64,000 nucleotides of DNA, taken from Dermatophilus congolensis. Lineage in GTDB: Bacteria > Actinomycetota > Actinomycetes > Actinomycetales > Dermatophilaceae. The DNA lies in the NCBI RefSeq assembly GCF_900187045.1, contig NZ_LT906453.1:2356001-2420000 (forward strand). Reading direction: 5' to 3'. Shown here piece after piece: positions 38,935 through 47,087 of this stretch. The position numbers and the translations under genes are program-made. A model generated the notes under the pieces. It ran no database searches. It had not been told where the DNA came from and saw only the letters and a list, made by a program, of their open reading frames with translations. Every line of letters begins with the position of its first letter. Position 1 is the first letter of the stretch.

Positions 38935-39090
38935 ATTCCCACCCGTGACAGCGTGAACACCCACGCCACCTGGCCACACATGCATCGCCGCACCGTGATA
39001 GTGCCCAACGTCACACGAACCATCATTATCCGCCACTTGGCATGCGTTCACCCGCGGCCCGCCGGGGCCAGGGGACACTAGGCTGAGCAT

Positions 39091-39555
39091 GTGGCAGAAC
39101 AACCCGACTCCTCCCTGGCAGCACACACACGTGAGGCAAACGACGCCGCCGAGGCAGAAGCCGAACATGGCCGCTCCATCGGCCAGTACTGGAAGTCGAT
39201 CTCCCCTACCCGACGGAAAGTGGTAGCCGGGGCGGCAGCTGCTGTTGTTGTGGGATCTGCTGTCGCAACATGGTTCGGGCTAGCAGCCTCCACCGACTGG
39301 CCACTACAGCGCGACTTGGCTTATGACGTTCACGACGCTAGTTCTGTCACCGTCCGGTTTGAGGTCACAAAACCACCAGAAATGACCGCGGTGTGTGAAG
39401 TCGTGGCCCAGGAAGTAGGCAAGGCCGTAGTCGGGCGCGAAAACGTCACCATCCCCGCAGCTAAAGAACGCACCACGCAACACCAAACCACCGTACGAAC
39501 CACCACCACCGCAGTCATCGGTTTGGTTAAAACCTGCCGCCCAGCCGACCGATAA
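39091..39555 (+). CDS. DUF4307 family membrane protein
   Basis: 154 residues with an acidic N-terminus, one membrane helix (about 45-67, VVAGAAAAVVVGSAVATWFGL) and an extracytoplasmic C-terminal domain that includes VTVRFEVTKPPEMTAVCEV. This order, between mca and greA, is conserved in actinobacteria. The function is unknown. Confidence 0.85.
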   Translation: MAEQPDSSLAAHTREANDAAEAEAEHGRSIGQYWKSISPTRRKVVAGAAAAVVVGSAVATWFGLAASTDWPLQRDLAYDVHDASSVTVRFEVTKPPEMTAVCEVVAQEVGKAVVGRENVTIPAAKERTTQHQTTVRTTTTAVIGLVKTCRPADR

Positions 39556-39992
39556 CTACGCCCCTTTTCCCACACGTGAACTGGACAAAATATCTCGATT
39601 CCGAAACAGTACTCGTCTATACTTGCTGTCTCGACGCCCACCGAGGGTGTCTCGGGCCGCACGACGAAGCCGACGCAGCACTGCAGTAACAGGCATCACC
39701 CAAACGGCCCTATGCCCTTCCGAACCTGGCGCCTCCCGACGCGTCCGGGCGTACGCGCCGGTCGATATCGACGCCACGGATGACAGGCCCCGCCTCACAC
39801 CGGGGACGGCATCACAGACCACTCTCGGAAGGGCGTTTTCGCACACGAAGGTCCCGCACCGCGCAGCCACGGCACTGCCGAACAAGCCTGGGCGGGCCCT
39901 GACCCAGAACGTCCACCAATGCACACCGATCGCACAGCGATCGACGACCACAGCGGCACCGGCCCCGCCGATACCGCGCACGAGGAGTATTC
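39556..39992. other. 437-base leader/intergenic region before greA
   Basis: No supportable gene. A TATACT box at 39618-39623 could be a -10 element for greA, without a good -35. The following roughly 365 bases are very GC-rich with many short inverted repeats (for example GGCGC/GCGCC around 39728-39764), consistent with a structured 5' leader. Open frames through it are compositionally unlike proteins. Confidence 0.4.
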
Positions 39993-40490
39993 GTGTCCGA
40001 CATCAACCAGTCTTCGTCTCCGTTCCTCACACAGGACGCCTACGACCGTCTCCAGGCGGAGCTGGAAGAGCTCTCCACGACAGGCCGTTCCGAAATCTCC
40101 AAGCGGATCGAAGCCGCCCGCGACGAAGGCGACCTGAAAGAAAACGGCGGCTACCACGCGGCTAAAGAAGAGCAGGGCAAGATGGAAGCCCGCATCCGCC
40201 AGCTCACCTCCCTTCTCGAAAACGCCACGGTCGGAGCTCCCCCAGCCGACGACGGCATCGTCGAACCCGGCATGATCGTTGTCGTTGACATGTTCGGCGA
40301 CGAGGTGGAGTTCCTCCTAGGCAACCGCGAAATCGCAGACTCCGCCCTGGAATACGACGTCTACTCCGACCGCTCCCCCCTCGGAGCAGCCATCATCGGC
40401 AAGAAGGTCGGCGACGAAGCCTCCTACACCGCCCCCAACGGCAAAGAAATCTCTGTCAAGATCCTCAAAGCCACCCCATTCACCGGCTGA
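39993..40490 (+). CDS. greA: transcription elongation factor GreA
   Basis: A 165-residue factor that rescues backtracked RNA polymerase. The N-terminal coiled coil carries ARDEGDLKENGGYHAAKEE with the tip acidic residues that reach into the secondary channel; the C-terminal FKBP-like domain ends in GKEISVKILKATPFTG. The GTG start has GAGGAG at good spacing. A long leader precedes it and a perfect 13-bp hairpin follows. Confidence 0.96.
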   Translation: MSDINQSSSPFLTQDAYDRLQAELEELSTTGRSEISKRIEAARDEGDLKENGGYHAAKEEQGKMEARIRQLTSLLENATVGAPPADDGIVEPGMIVVVDMFGDEVEFLLGNREIADSALEYDVYSDRSPLGAAIIGKKVGDEASYTAPNGKEISVKILKATPFTG

Positions 40491-40505
40491 CCAAGTACCC
40501 CCTAG

Positions 40506-40554
40506 TGAGGGGCTGTCCCGGCGCCGAACAAGGCCACCGAGACAGCCCCTCACT
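40506..40554 (+). terminator. Rho-independent terminator after greA
   Basis: A perfect 13-bp stem, GTGAGGGGCTGTC (40506-40518) with GACAGCCCCTCAC (40542-40554), a 23-base loop and TCTTTCCC after it. It begins 15 bases past the greA stop. Confidence 0.8.
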
Positions 40555-40634
40555 CTTTCCCACCCAAAAACATTCAGTGACAACAACCCGGGGCACCTCT
40601 TTTGCCCACCGCACCTACATGGCAGACTCCCTGC

Positions 40635-41360
40635 ATGTTCGAGTCTTTCTTCGCCCGTCCAGTGACTGTCGTCTCTGCTGAACACGCCCTACCCGGACGC
40701 ACCAGCCCACTGCCTGACATCCCCGAACACAACGTAGTCACCGGCACCTCGATGTATACCTTCCCCGACGGAACCGAAGTGATCTACCTAGCAATGGGGT
40801 GTTTCTGGGGCGTAGAACGAATCTTCTGGAAACTCCCCGGAGTCATCACCACAGCTGTCGGGTACGCCGGAGGCTACACACCCAACCCCACCTACGAAGA
40901 AACCTGCACTGGCCGCACCGGCCATACAGAAACAGTCCTCGTGGCCTACGACCCCACAGCCACAACACCGATAGAACTCCTCACGGTGTTCTGGGAAAAC
41001 CACAACCCCACCACCGCCAACCGACAAGGCAACGACGTCGGAACCCAATATCGATCCGCCATCTACTGGACCACCGAAGATCAATGCGACGCCGCTCTAC
41101 GCACCCGCGCAGCCTTCCAGCACGAGCTAGACCGCGCAAACGCCGGCCTAGCCACCACCGAAATCCGCCCCTTTGCTCCCAGCAACGACAACGCCCCCGC
41201 ACCTATCGACGACCCCCACGACTACCCACCCACCGGTTTCGAAGGCCCAGCAGGCCCCTTCTACTACGCCGAGGAATACCACCAGCAGTACCTGCACAAA
41301 AACCCCGCGGGCTACTGCAACCACGGCCCCAACGGATTCACCTGCCGCGTCGAAAACTAA
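40635..41360 (+). CDS. msrA: peptide-methionine (S)-S-oxide reductase
   Basis: A 241-residue repair enzyme for oxidised methionine. The catalytic Cys is in [38 protein letters not shown] (key residues GYxGG, C, G, GHxE) and NQxTxR-like [17 protein letters not shown] follow. The C-terminal [15 protein letters not shown] and FTCRV provide candidate resolving Cys residues. An N-terminal extension of about 45 residues is typical of actinobacterial MsrA. The ATG at 40635 opens FESFFARP, the usual N-terminus. Confidence 0.96.
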   Translation: MFESFFARPVTVVSAEHALPGRTSPLPDIPEHNVVTGTSMYTFPDGTEVIYLAMGCFWGVERIFWKLPGVITTAVGYAGGYTPNPTYEETCTGRTGHTETVLVAYDPTATTPIELLTVFWENHNPTTANRQGNDVGTQYRSAIYWTTEDQCDAALRTRAAFQHELDRANAGLATTEIRPFAPSNDNAPAPIDDPHDYPPTGFEGPAGPFYYAEEYHQQYLHKNPAGYCNHGPNGFTCRVEN

Positions 41361-41375
41361 ACCCCACCACCATCC

Positions 41376-41411
41376 GTGAGGGGGCAGCCAAACTACTGGC
41401 TACCCCCTCAC
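41376..41411. terminator. bidirectional terminator between msrA and the glycosyltransferase
   Basis: A 14-bp stem with one mismatch: GTGAGGGGG-C-AGCC (41376-41389) pairs with GGCT-A-CCCCCTCAC (41398-41411), loop 8 bases. It lies between convergent genes. The GTGAGGGG core matches the greA terminator. Confidence 0.7.
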
Positions 41412-41426
41412 TCAACACAAAAGCCC

Positions 41427-42353
41427 TCAGCGAGAAACCGGCAACGCCTCGTGCTCAATCCCCCAGTCCTTCACCGCCTGCGCCTCAGCAGCCCAATCCT
41501 GAGACCCAGGCACCTCCCCCACCTCCAAATGCGCCGCGCGATCTGGAACCACCGCGAACAAATAATGCGGAGTCTGCTGCTTACGAGCACGCGCATTCAT
41601 CAAAAACCGGAACGGAAGCAACACCGCCGCACGCACCACCCCACGGATCCCCGGCACAAAATCCTTCCCCAACCCAAACACGAACTCCCGCCCGTGATAA
41701 GGCACCACCCCCTGACTGATCAAACACAACTCGTGATCCAAAAAACGATTCCGGAACGGCCGCATCGCCAACTCGTGAATATCCCGATCAGCACGCAACA
41801 CCCCCACCCGCGCCGCAAACGTGCTGGTCGTTGACATCACGTTCACCCACAAGTCCTCCCCCACCTGCTCATCCGGCTGAGCCTTCCACCCACGCGGCAT
41901 CGCATACCTAGCCCGCGCAGCCGCATCCGTTGCCACCGGCGGGCGCTTACCCGTCAACGCAAACGACGACACCTTCGGCAACTCCTCTGCCGCTCGCGCC
42001 AACACAACAAACGCATCCTGCGTCAACAGGTAGTCATCCTCAATAAAAGCGATCACATCCCCATCGGACAGCGCCAACCGGTCCGGCAAATCCAATGCAA
42101 ACCGGTAACTGCCCAACAACCCCACCGGACCACCATCAGTGAACATCACCCGCCCATGGCGCTCCATCACCGCCAACCGCGGCTGAGGAATAGGCCCATC
42201 GTTAGCGAACACGACCTCAACATCCACACCCGCGTCCCGCGCGAACGCCGCAGCCCGCACAAACGAAGCAACCACCACATCCTTACTGAAATAGCTCGGA
42301 CGCTCCTTATCGTTCTCGCCGCCATATGACCGCAGAACCAGGCATAACCTCAT
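41427..42353 (-). CDS. GT-A fold glycosyltransferase, GnT-I-like
   Basis: A 308-residue putative transferase. The N-terminus RLCLVLRSYGG starts a Rossmann-like fold, and DGDVIAFIEDDYLLTQDAF carries an Glu-Asp-Asp motif where GT-A enzymes bind the metal-nucleotide sugar. FLDHELCLISQGVVPYHG may form the acceptor side. Substrate unknown. The ATG at 42353 has AAGGGAG upstream. It follows the FliD-like gene by 123 bases on the same strand, so surface-appendage glycosylation is a possible but unproven role. Confidence 0.6.
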   Translation of the reverse strand: MRLCLVLRSYGGENDKERPSYFSKDVVVASFVRAAAFARDAGVDVEVVFANDGPIPQPRLAVMERHGRVMFTDGGPVGLLGSYRFALDLPDRLALSDGDVIAFIEDDYLLTQDAFVVLARAAEELPKVSSFALTGKRPPVATDAAARARYAMPRGWKAQPDEQVGEDLWVNVMSTTSTFAARVGVLRADRDIHELAMRPFRNRFLDHELCLISQGVVPYHGREFVFGLGKDFVPGIRGVVRAAVLLPFRFLMNARARKQQTPHYLFAVVPDRAAHLEVGEVPGSQDWAAEAQAVKDWGIEHEALPVSR

Positions 42354-42476
42354 CGAAAGCTCCCTTACGCACACGCCCTCGTCCATCCGATAAGCGCCAG
42401 TCACCGGAAGGCTACGTCCTGTGCCTGCACTCAAGCTCGACACATACCCTCACCCAGGCCTGACTTCAGTCAGAAT

Positions 42477-45350
42477 TCAGTCAACAAGCCCCTGCAACCA
42501 CGCAGACTCATTCGTCAACCGATTCAGCAACCCAGTCAAAGCAACCGACAACCGGTTTTCCCCCGCCTCACGACCATCACGATCCCAATGCGCCGAGGCC
42601 GTAGCCGCCTGAGCTTGCCTAGCCAACGCTGTTTCTCCGGCCAACCTCACCGCAAACAGCCCAACTCGCCCATCCAACGACTCCCTACCAGCAGCAGCGA
42701 TCTCGGCAGCGGCGCCCCGCACCACAGCCCGAGTGCCAGCCGGGTCTTCCTCCAAAGCCTGCACAAACGCAGCCCTATCCAACGCGACACGTCGCCGCGC
42801 TACCCCCACCACATCACGGCCTTGAATATCTGCCTCATCGAGAGCGACCACGCCGCTAGTTGGTACAGAAACCCCAGGGATAGCAGCGAGGCCAGCTGAA
42901 ATTGCCTGAACAAGCTCACTGACTTTCGGGTTATCAGCGAAAGCAGACAGCGATTTGGCCGTCGGGTCGCTCGAGGTAGTACTATGCGCCGACGCTGCCT
43001 CTGCCTCAGGAACAGCAGAAGCACCTACTGCCCCAGCAGCTGCACCCGCCGCCTCTGGCTGTGCAGGAACCGCGCTGAAGAACCCTACCGGTGGATCTGC
43101 CCCATACGCCGCCGCTAGTTTTCCTGCTTGCCGGGCCTGCATCCGAACGGCATCAATAACGGATGCCTCCCCCATCGGCGCTAGCTCCTCCTGCGCAGGG
43201 ACCTGTCCAACAGCAGGCTGAGGCACCTCTATATCTGGCGTAATCGCCACACCCGCAGTGCCATACATCCCCGCCTGCACCACCCCATCAACCTTGCTGA
43301 CAAGATGCTCCATCGCATCAGCAGCGGCCTCCAGGTCAGGGGAAAGGAGCAGCGTGACACGTTCCCCTGCTGCAGCCCGACTCAAGCTCATGGTGAGCCC
43401 CGGCACCGGCCCCTGCACCGTTGAGGTGTTCGATACCGCGCTCCACGCAAGCCCCGGCGTGTTCGACATCACCAAGGTTTCTGTGCGCGGGGCAAACCAG
43501 TCGAGACCGCCCAGGGCCTCACTACCTGGACCAGCACCAGCTGACAACGAGACGCGCGGCATCCCCACCGCCGACTCAACCACCAAATGCACGTATCCGT
43601 CTGCGACGGTGCGAGCCGAGGTCTCCACCGGCAGTCCCGCAGCATCAGCTAGACCGTTCATCACCCCAGCCAGATTCTCAATAGTCACCGGTGGTGGCAC
43701 CGTTGCTGAAACCTGACCCAAATCCTGCGCACCGGTGGCATCACCTTGCCCACCAGGCATGGTCATACCAACCATCAACGGCTGCCCACCAGAAAGATCA
43801 AACGCTGCGGGCACGCCCATGCGACTAATCGCCACCTCCCCCCGCGCAACCTCAATAACGTTGAGCTCCAGTGATAGCGGCGTGGTCAAAATGTCGAGGT
43901 CAGGCCATGTTGAAGAAATCCCACCCTCGGCAACTGGACCAGTAGGCCCTGATGAGCCTTCCGGCACCGGTTCAGCAGGCCAGGGCGTGTTCACCCGCAC
44001 CAACGCCGGATCTGATGAGGCCACATGCACCGGAATGAACGGGGCAGTAGCCAACGAAGCCGCTGAAGCTGTCGCCGCTTGCACCTGGCTCTGCAAAGCT
44101 TGCAGATCACTCACCCCGGTCTGCGCCGCCTCAGCAATAAGCTGCGCTGGACCAGTCACCCCTGAAGCTGACGCCGTAGCCATAACCGCTGCATAGAACG
44201 ATGCTGGCGGCCCAGCGGTAATCGCTGTTACTGCCGTGGCGACATCATGCTGCAGGGCCATCTCTTGAGCGTTCTGCTTCACAGATGCCGCGACATGTTC
44301 AAGGAGGTCAGCTGCCGTCGGGATCGACGTGCTAGCTGATACGTCAAGGTCAGACAAATCCTGGGGCAGTGCCGGAATAGCTGTATCTCCCAGATACGCC
44401 TCAGCACGTGCAACCGTAGCGATCGCGGCAATCGTTCGCGTTACCTCCGGCAAGGTTTTCGAAACTGCTTCTAGGTGCCCCGCAACCGTCCCACCGATGT
44501 TGGCCTGCCGCCCTGAAGGCCAGACAATTTTCGGCACAGATTGGTTTGATTCTTCGACTGCATCAGGCTGATCCGAAGCGTCACCAGGAACAAGAGCCAG
44601 CGCAGAGCTTCTGTTACGTTCCACAACGCTGTGCCCATCTAGCTCCACATAAACAGTGCCATCTGGCTGAATTCGACCAATTGCCCCTGTTGTTCGCGTC
44701 AGCGTAGTCATCGCGTCAAGAGTCTCTTGGGTGGGGTCAACCCCTGGGCGTGCTGTGGCGTTGGCTGCGGCGATAGTGCGGGCTGCCAAATTCGCTAAAT
44801 CGATATCCGACACAGCGGCGTCAACTTCTAAAGCACGAGAAGCAGCCAATCCCGTTCGAATGGCATCAAGGCGTTCCATGAGCGCTGCACGTTCAGCCCG
44901 CTCAACCTGGTCGCTAAGGAGAGCACGCCGACGATTGGTGCTTTCCTCATCCCGGCTACGCGCCGCTACGGCGTCAGCATTCTCTGTTTCCTGCGCTGCC
45001 GCAGAGTTGCCTGTCTCATCGATTACCGAGGCAACGCCTTCATAGGTCGCCCGATTAACAGCAGCGCGAGCCTGCGCGGCACGGGCAGCAGCGGTACGTT
45101 CATCATCAGGGCCGCTACGTGTGGAGTCTGGGACACGATCGGCGCGATCAGCAGCGTGTCGGCGCTCGTCACGGCGCGCCGCAACTGAAGGCATCTTCTC
45201 GATTGCTTCAGCCACCGATGCTCCCTGCATATTGCGAACTCGGGCGCGAGCGAGGTCGATATCAGAAGCACTTGGCCCCTCGCCCATACGACGTGGGTAT
45301 CCACCGAGATAGGTGTCCGCTGAAGGCGGGAGGGCTGCTGAAGTCGTCAT
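42477..45350 (-). CDS. giant FliD-like (flagellar cap) protein with long N-terminal extension
   Basis: About 957 residues. Numbering from the ATG at 45350, residues 1-400 are Ala-rich, charged and helical/low-complexity without a recognised family; SDIDLA occurs twice (28 and 181). Residues 405-510 follow the FliD N-terminal pattern (LQALQSQVQAATASAASLAT, HVASSDPALVRVN, LELNVIEVA). Residues 545-605 look like the variable D2/D3 part (TIENLAGVMNGLADAAGLPV). Residues 624-706 match the conserved core (SAVSNTSTVQGPVPGLTMSL, DAMEHLVSKVDGVV). Residues 809-957 match the FliD C-terminus (DNPKVSELVQAI, RRVALDRAAFVQALEEDPA, LTGLLNRLTNESAWLQGLV). Typical FliD is about 450 residues. No other flagellar gene is near. 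Alternative starts: ATG 45359, TTG 45437. Confidence 0.72.
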   Translation of the reverse strand: MTTSAALPPSADTYLGGYPRRMGEGPSASDIDLARARVRNMQGASVAEAIEKMPSVAARRDERRHAADRADRVPDSTRSGPDDERTAAARAAQARAAVNRATYEGVASVIDETGNSAAAQETENADAVAARSRDEESTNRRRALLSDQVERAERAALMERLDAIRTGLAASRALEVDAAVSDIDLANLAARTIAAANATARPGVDPTQETLDAMTTLTRTTGAIGRIQPDGTVYVELDGHSVVERNRSSALALVPGDASDQPDAVEESNQSVPKIVWPSGRQANIGGTVAGHLEAVSKTLPEVTRTIAAIATVARAEAYLGDTAIPALPQDLSDLDVSASTSIPTAADLLEHVAASVKQNAQEMALQHDVATAVTAITAGPPASFYAAVMATASASGVTGPAQLIAEAAQTGVSDLQALQSQVQAATASAASLATAPFIPVHVASSDPALVRVNTPWPAEPVPEGSSGPTGPVAEGGISSTWPDLDILTTPLSLELNVIEVARGEVAISRMGVPAAFDLSGGQPLMVGMTMPGGQGDATGAQDLGQVSATVPPPVTIENLAGVMNGLADAAGLPVETSARTVADGYVHLVVESAVGMPRVSLSAGAGPGSEALGGLDWFAPRTETLVMSNTPGLAWSAVSNTSTVQGPVPGLTMSLSRAAAGERVTLLLSPDLEAAADAMEHLVSKVDGVVQAGMYGTAGVAITPDIEVPQPAVGQVPAQEELAPMGEASVIDAVRMQARQAGKLAAAYGADPPVGFFSAVPAQPEAAGAAAGAVGASAVPEAEAASAHSTTSSDPTAKSLSAFADNPKVSELVQAISAGLAAIPGVSVPTSGVVALDEADIQGRDVVGVARRRVALDRAAFVQALEEDPAGTRAVVRGAAAEIAAAGRESLDGRVGLFAVRLAGETALARQAQAATASAHWDRDGREAGENRLSVALTGLLNRLTNESAWLQGLVD

Positions 45351-45436
45351 CGCACTCATCCATGAGTTGTCGTGGCCGGGCTCAGATTCAGACGCGAAGC
45401 GACGATCTGTCCCCTCTACAGCTTCCTCATCGACCA

Positions 45437-45488
45437 AGGTAGGGCGTGCTGTAGCTGATCTGCCGATTAGCTACAGCACGCCCTACCT
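45437..45488 (-). terminator. perfect 20-bp hairpin upstream of the FliD-like gene
   Basis: AGGTAGGGCGTGCTGTAGCT (45437-45456) pairs perfectly with 45469-45488; the loop is 12 bases. It lies 38 bases past the stop of the small upstream gene. There is no T-run, but such stems terminate in high-GC bacteria. It implies that the FliD-like gene has its own promoter in the 86 bases that follow. Confidence 0.6.
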
Positions 45489-45526
45489 CGTAAGCACAGT
45501 TGACGTGGACGAGAGTCAGTAACAGC

Positions 45527-45886
45527 TCACTGCCCCAGCGGCAGCATGCTGCTCGGCAATCCATTGCGCAGCTCGCTCAATTGAGTGCATATCTGACTGG
45601 CTGCTTGACCACGCGCGTCTTCGTCAGCGTGCGCCGCGAAATGGTCGTAAATCACCGCGGTGATCACCTGCATCACTGCTGCCGGGGTAGCTGCGCAAGA
45701 CTCTTCTAGCGCTGGCACTGTGTCCCGGTGTGTTGGGTCGCTGGCAGCCACGCTCGTCGCCAGCTCCCACGCATCCCGGACACAGGCGAGCGCCTGATCG
45801 TAGGGCAAGGCTGCCCAGCGTGTGATCAGGCGCTCGAGTTCACCGCGCACGCACTCCGGAACGGGGTCGTGGGGTGGATGGTTCAT
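45527..45886 (-). CDS. hypothetical 119-residue protein coupled to the BI-1 gene
   Basis: An acidic, mostly helical, soluble protein with no recognised motif. Its ATG begins one base after the stop of the Bax-inhibitor-1 family gene, so the two form an operon. Segments such as LITRWAALPYDQALACVRDAWEL and AVMQVITAVIYDHFAAHADE suggest a helical bundle (key aromatic residues W, Y, W, Y, F). Size and helicity recall export chaperones like FliS, but I see no real signature. Confidence 0.65.
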   Translation of the reverse strand: MNHPPHDPVPECVRGELERLITRWAALPYDQALACVRDAWELATSVAASDPTHRDTVPALEESCAATPAAVMQVITAVIYDHFAAHADEDARGQAASQICTQLSELRNGLPSSMLPLGQ

Positions 45887-45887
45887 G

Positions 45888-46751
45888 TCAGTCGCGGCCT
45901 TGTAGCTGAGCGATCAGGCGCAGCAGTTCGAGGTAGAGCCAGATCACCGTGACCATGAGACCGTGTGCCAAGAGCCAGGAGTACTTCTGCGGCACCTGGG
46001 CTGCGACGGCGCGGTCGATGGAGTCGAAGTCCATGGCCAGGGAGTACGCAGCTAGCCCCACGGCGAGCAGGGAAACCCCGATCGCGATTGGGGAGCCGAA
46101 GGTGAGTAGGCCTGCGCCTCCGTTAGCTTTGAATGCCCAGGCTGCGATGAGGTTGATGACCCCGAAGATCATGTAGCCGAGGATGGCCATGCCGAAGATG
46201 CGGCGGGTGCGGTCAGTGACCTTCACGAAACCGGTTTTCCAGCCGATGAACATCGCTGCGAATACGGCCAGAGTGGCAACGATCGCGGTCGAGACGACCC
46301 CGCTGTAGGCAAAAGCGAAGGTGCGGGTGACGACACCAACGAGAAGCCCTTCAAAGGCTGCGTAGGCGATGATGAGCGGGACGCTTACGTTCTGCTTCAT
46401 CGCGATGATGATGCCTAGAACGAGAGTGACCACGATAGAACCAAGCATCGCGACGCCGCTGAGTTTGACTGGCAGCAGGAAGAACGCCGCTGCGCCGACC
46501 GACAGCAGAATGCCGAACAGCAGCAACGACTTCATCACTACGTCGTCAACGGTGAGTTTGTGGCTGGCGGCCGGGGATGCCGCGGGCGTGTCGTACAACG
46601 TCTGAAGATCATCAGGCGTCATTTGCCCGTACTGTGGCTGGCTGCCGAATTGTCCGAACGAGCTCGGGGATGCGGGTCCGCGGTTGCCGAAGCCGGCGTA
46701 CCCGCCTCGGCTCACATCCTTGTCGATGCGGTCGAAGATCGGGTTACTCAT
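45888..46751 (-). CDS. Bax inhibitor-1/YccA family membrane protein
   Basis: 287 residues: a hydrophilic Gly/Pro/Gln-rich N-terminus of about 80 residues, then seven hydrophobic segments. The pattern IAYAAFEGLLVGVVTRTF and the C-terminal SWLLAHGLMVTVIWLYLELLRLI are typical of actinobacterial BI-1 relatives, which may act as pH-sensitive calcium leak channels. The physiological role in bacteria is unclear. GAAGGGA lies upstream of the ATG. Confidence 0.9.
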   Translation of the reverse strand: MSNPIFDRIDKDVSRGGYAGFGNRGPASPSSFGQFGSQPQYGQMTPDDLQTLYDTPAASPAASHKLTVDDVVMKSLLLFGILLSVGAAAFFLLPVKLSGVAMLGSIVVTLVLGIIIAMKQNVSVPLIIAYAAFEGLLVGVVTRTFAFAYSGVVSTAIVATLAVFAAMFIGWKTGFVKVTDRTRRIFGMAILGYMIFGVINLIAAWAFKANGGAGLLTFGSPIAIGVSLLAVGLAAYSLAMDFDSIDRAVAAQVPQKYSWLLAHGLMVTVIWLYLELLRLIAQLQGRD

Positions 46752-46925
46752 GTAAAGGGTCCCTTCGTATGAGGTGTGTGAGTGAGGGGCGCAAGGGCTG
46801 CTCCGGCCTTGTCTGTGATGCGCCGGGCAAATCCTTGTGTTGTGTCAACGTCTTCATTGGCTGTTGTGTTCCCTGACATGAGCAGCGATTGAACGACGTT
46901 TCTGCGTATGCCTTTGGGTGCGAAA

Positions 46926-46955
46926 CGAGGCTCTTCCGGTGATGGAAGAGCCTCG
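46926..46955 (-). terminator. terminator after the tRNA gene
   Basis: A perfect 12-bp stem (CGAGGCTCTTCC with GGAAGAGCCTCG) and a 6-base loop, followed on the minus strand by TTTCG. It begins 9 bases after the tRNA 3' end. Confidence 0.8.
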
Positions 46956-46963
46956 CGACGATG

Positions 46964-47036
46964 TACCCCCGGCGGGACTCGAACCCGCACTGAAGCCATT
47001 TTAAGTGGCCTGCCTCTGCCGTTGGGCTACGGGGGC
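46964..47036 (-). tRNA. tRNA with UAA anticodon and short (class I) variable region
   Basis: The 73-nt cloverleaf is complete: acceptor GCCCCCG/CGGGGGT (with a G1-U72 wobble), D arm GCCC...AGGC, anticodon stem GGCCA/TGGCT with loop CTTAAAA, variable region TCAGT, T arm GCGGG-TTCGAGT-CCCGC and discriminator A73. CCA is not encoded. Read normally, the anticodon is UAA, which would decode the leucine codon UUA. Bacterial leucine tRNAs, however, have a long variable arm, absent here. The gene lies between ppx and BI-1, with a terminator directly after it. Amino acid identity is therefore left open. Confidence 0.85.
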
Positions 47037-47087
47037 ATTTGCGCGCCCTCGGATGACCTTAACCGGAGTTGGCACTTCCGTCTCGTG

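Noticed and set aside
39556-39981. Open frames on both strands within the greA leader
   Set aside because: Compositionally unlike proteins, no ribosome site, and one of them runs into greA out of frame.
45527-45886. Assignment of the 119-residue protein as FliS
   Set aside because: Length and helicity fit, but the conserved N-terminal and central residues of FliS are not seen.
46748-46999. 83-codon minus-strand frame between BI-1 and the tRNA
   Set aside because: It reads through the tRNA gene and the terminator and has no ribosome site.
46964-47036. Identity as a bldA-type tRNA-Leu(UAA)
   Set aside because: bldA-type tRNAs are longer, with a long variable arm; this molecule has a 5-base variable region.
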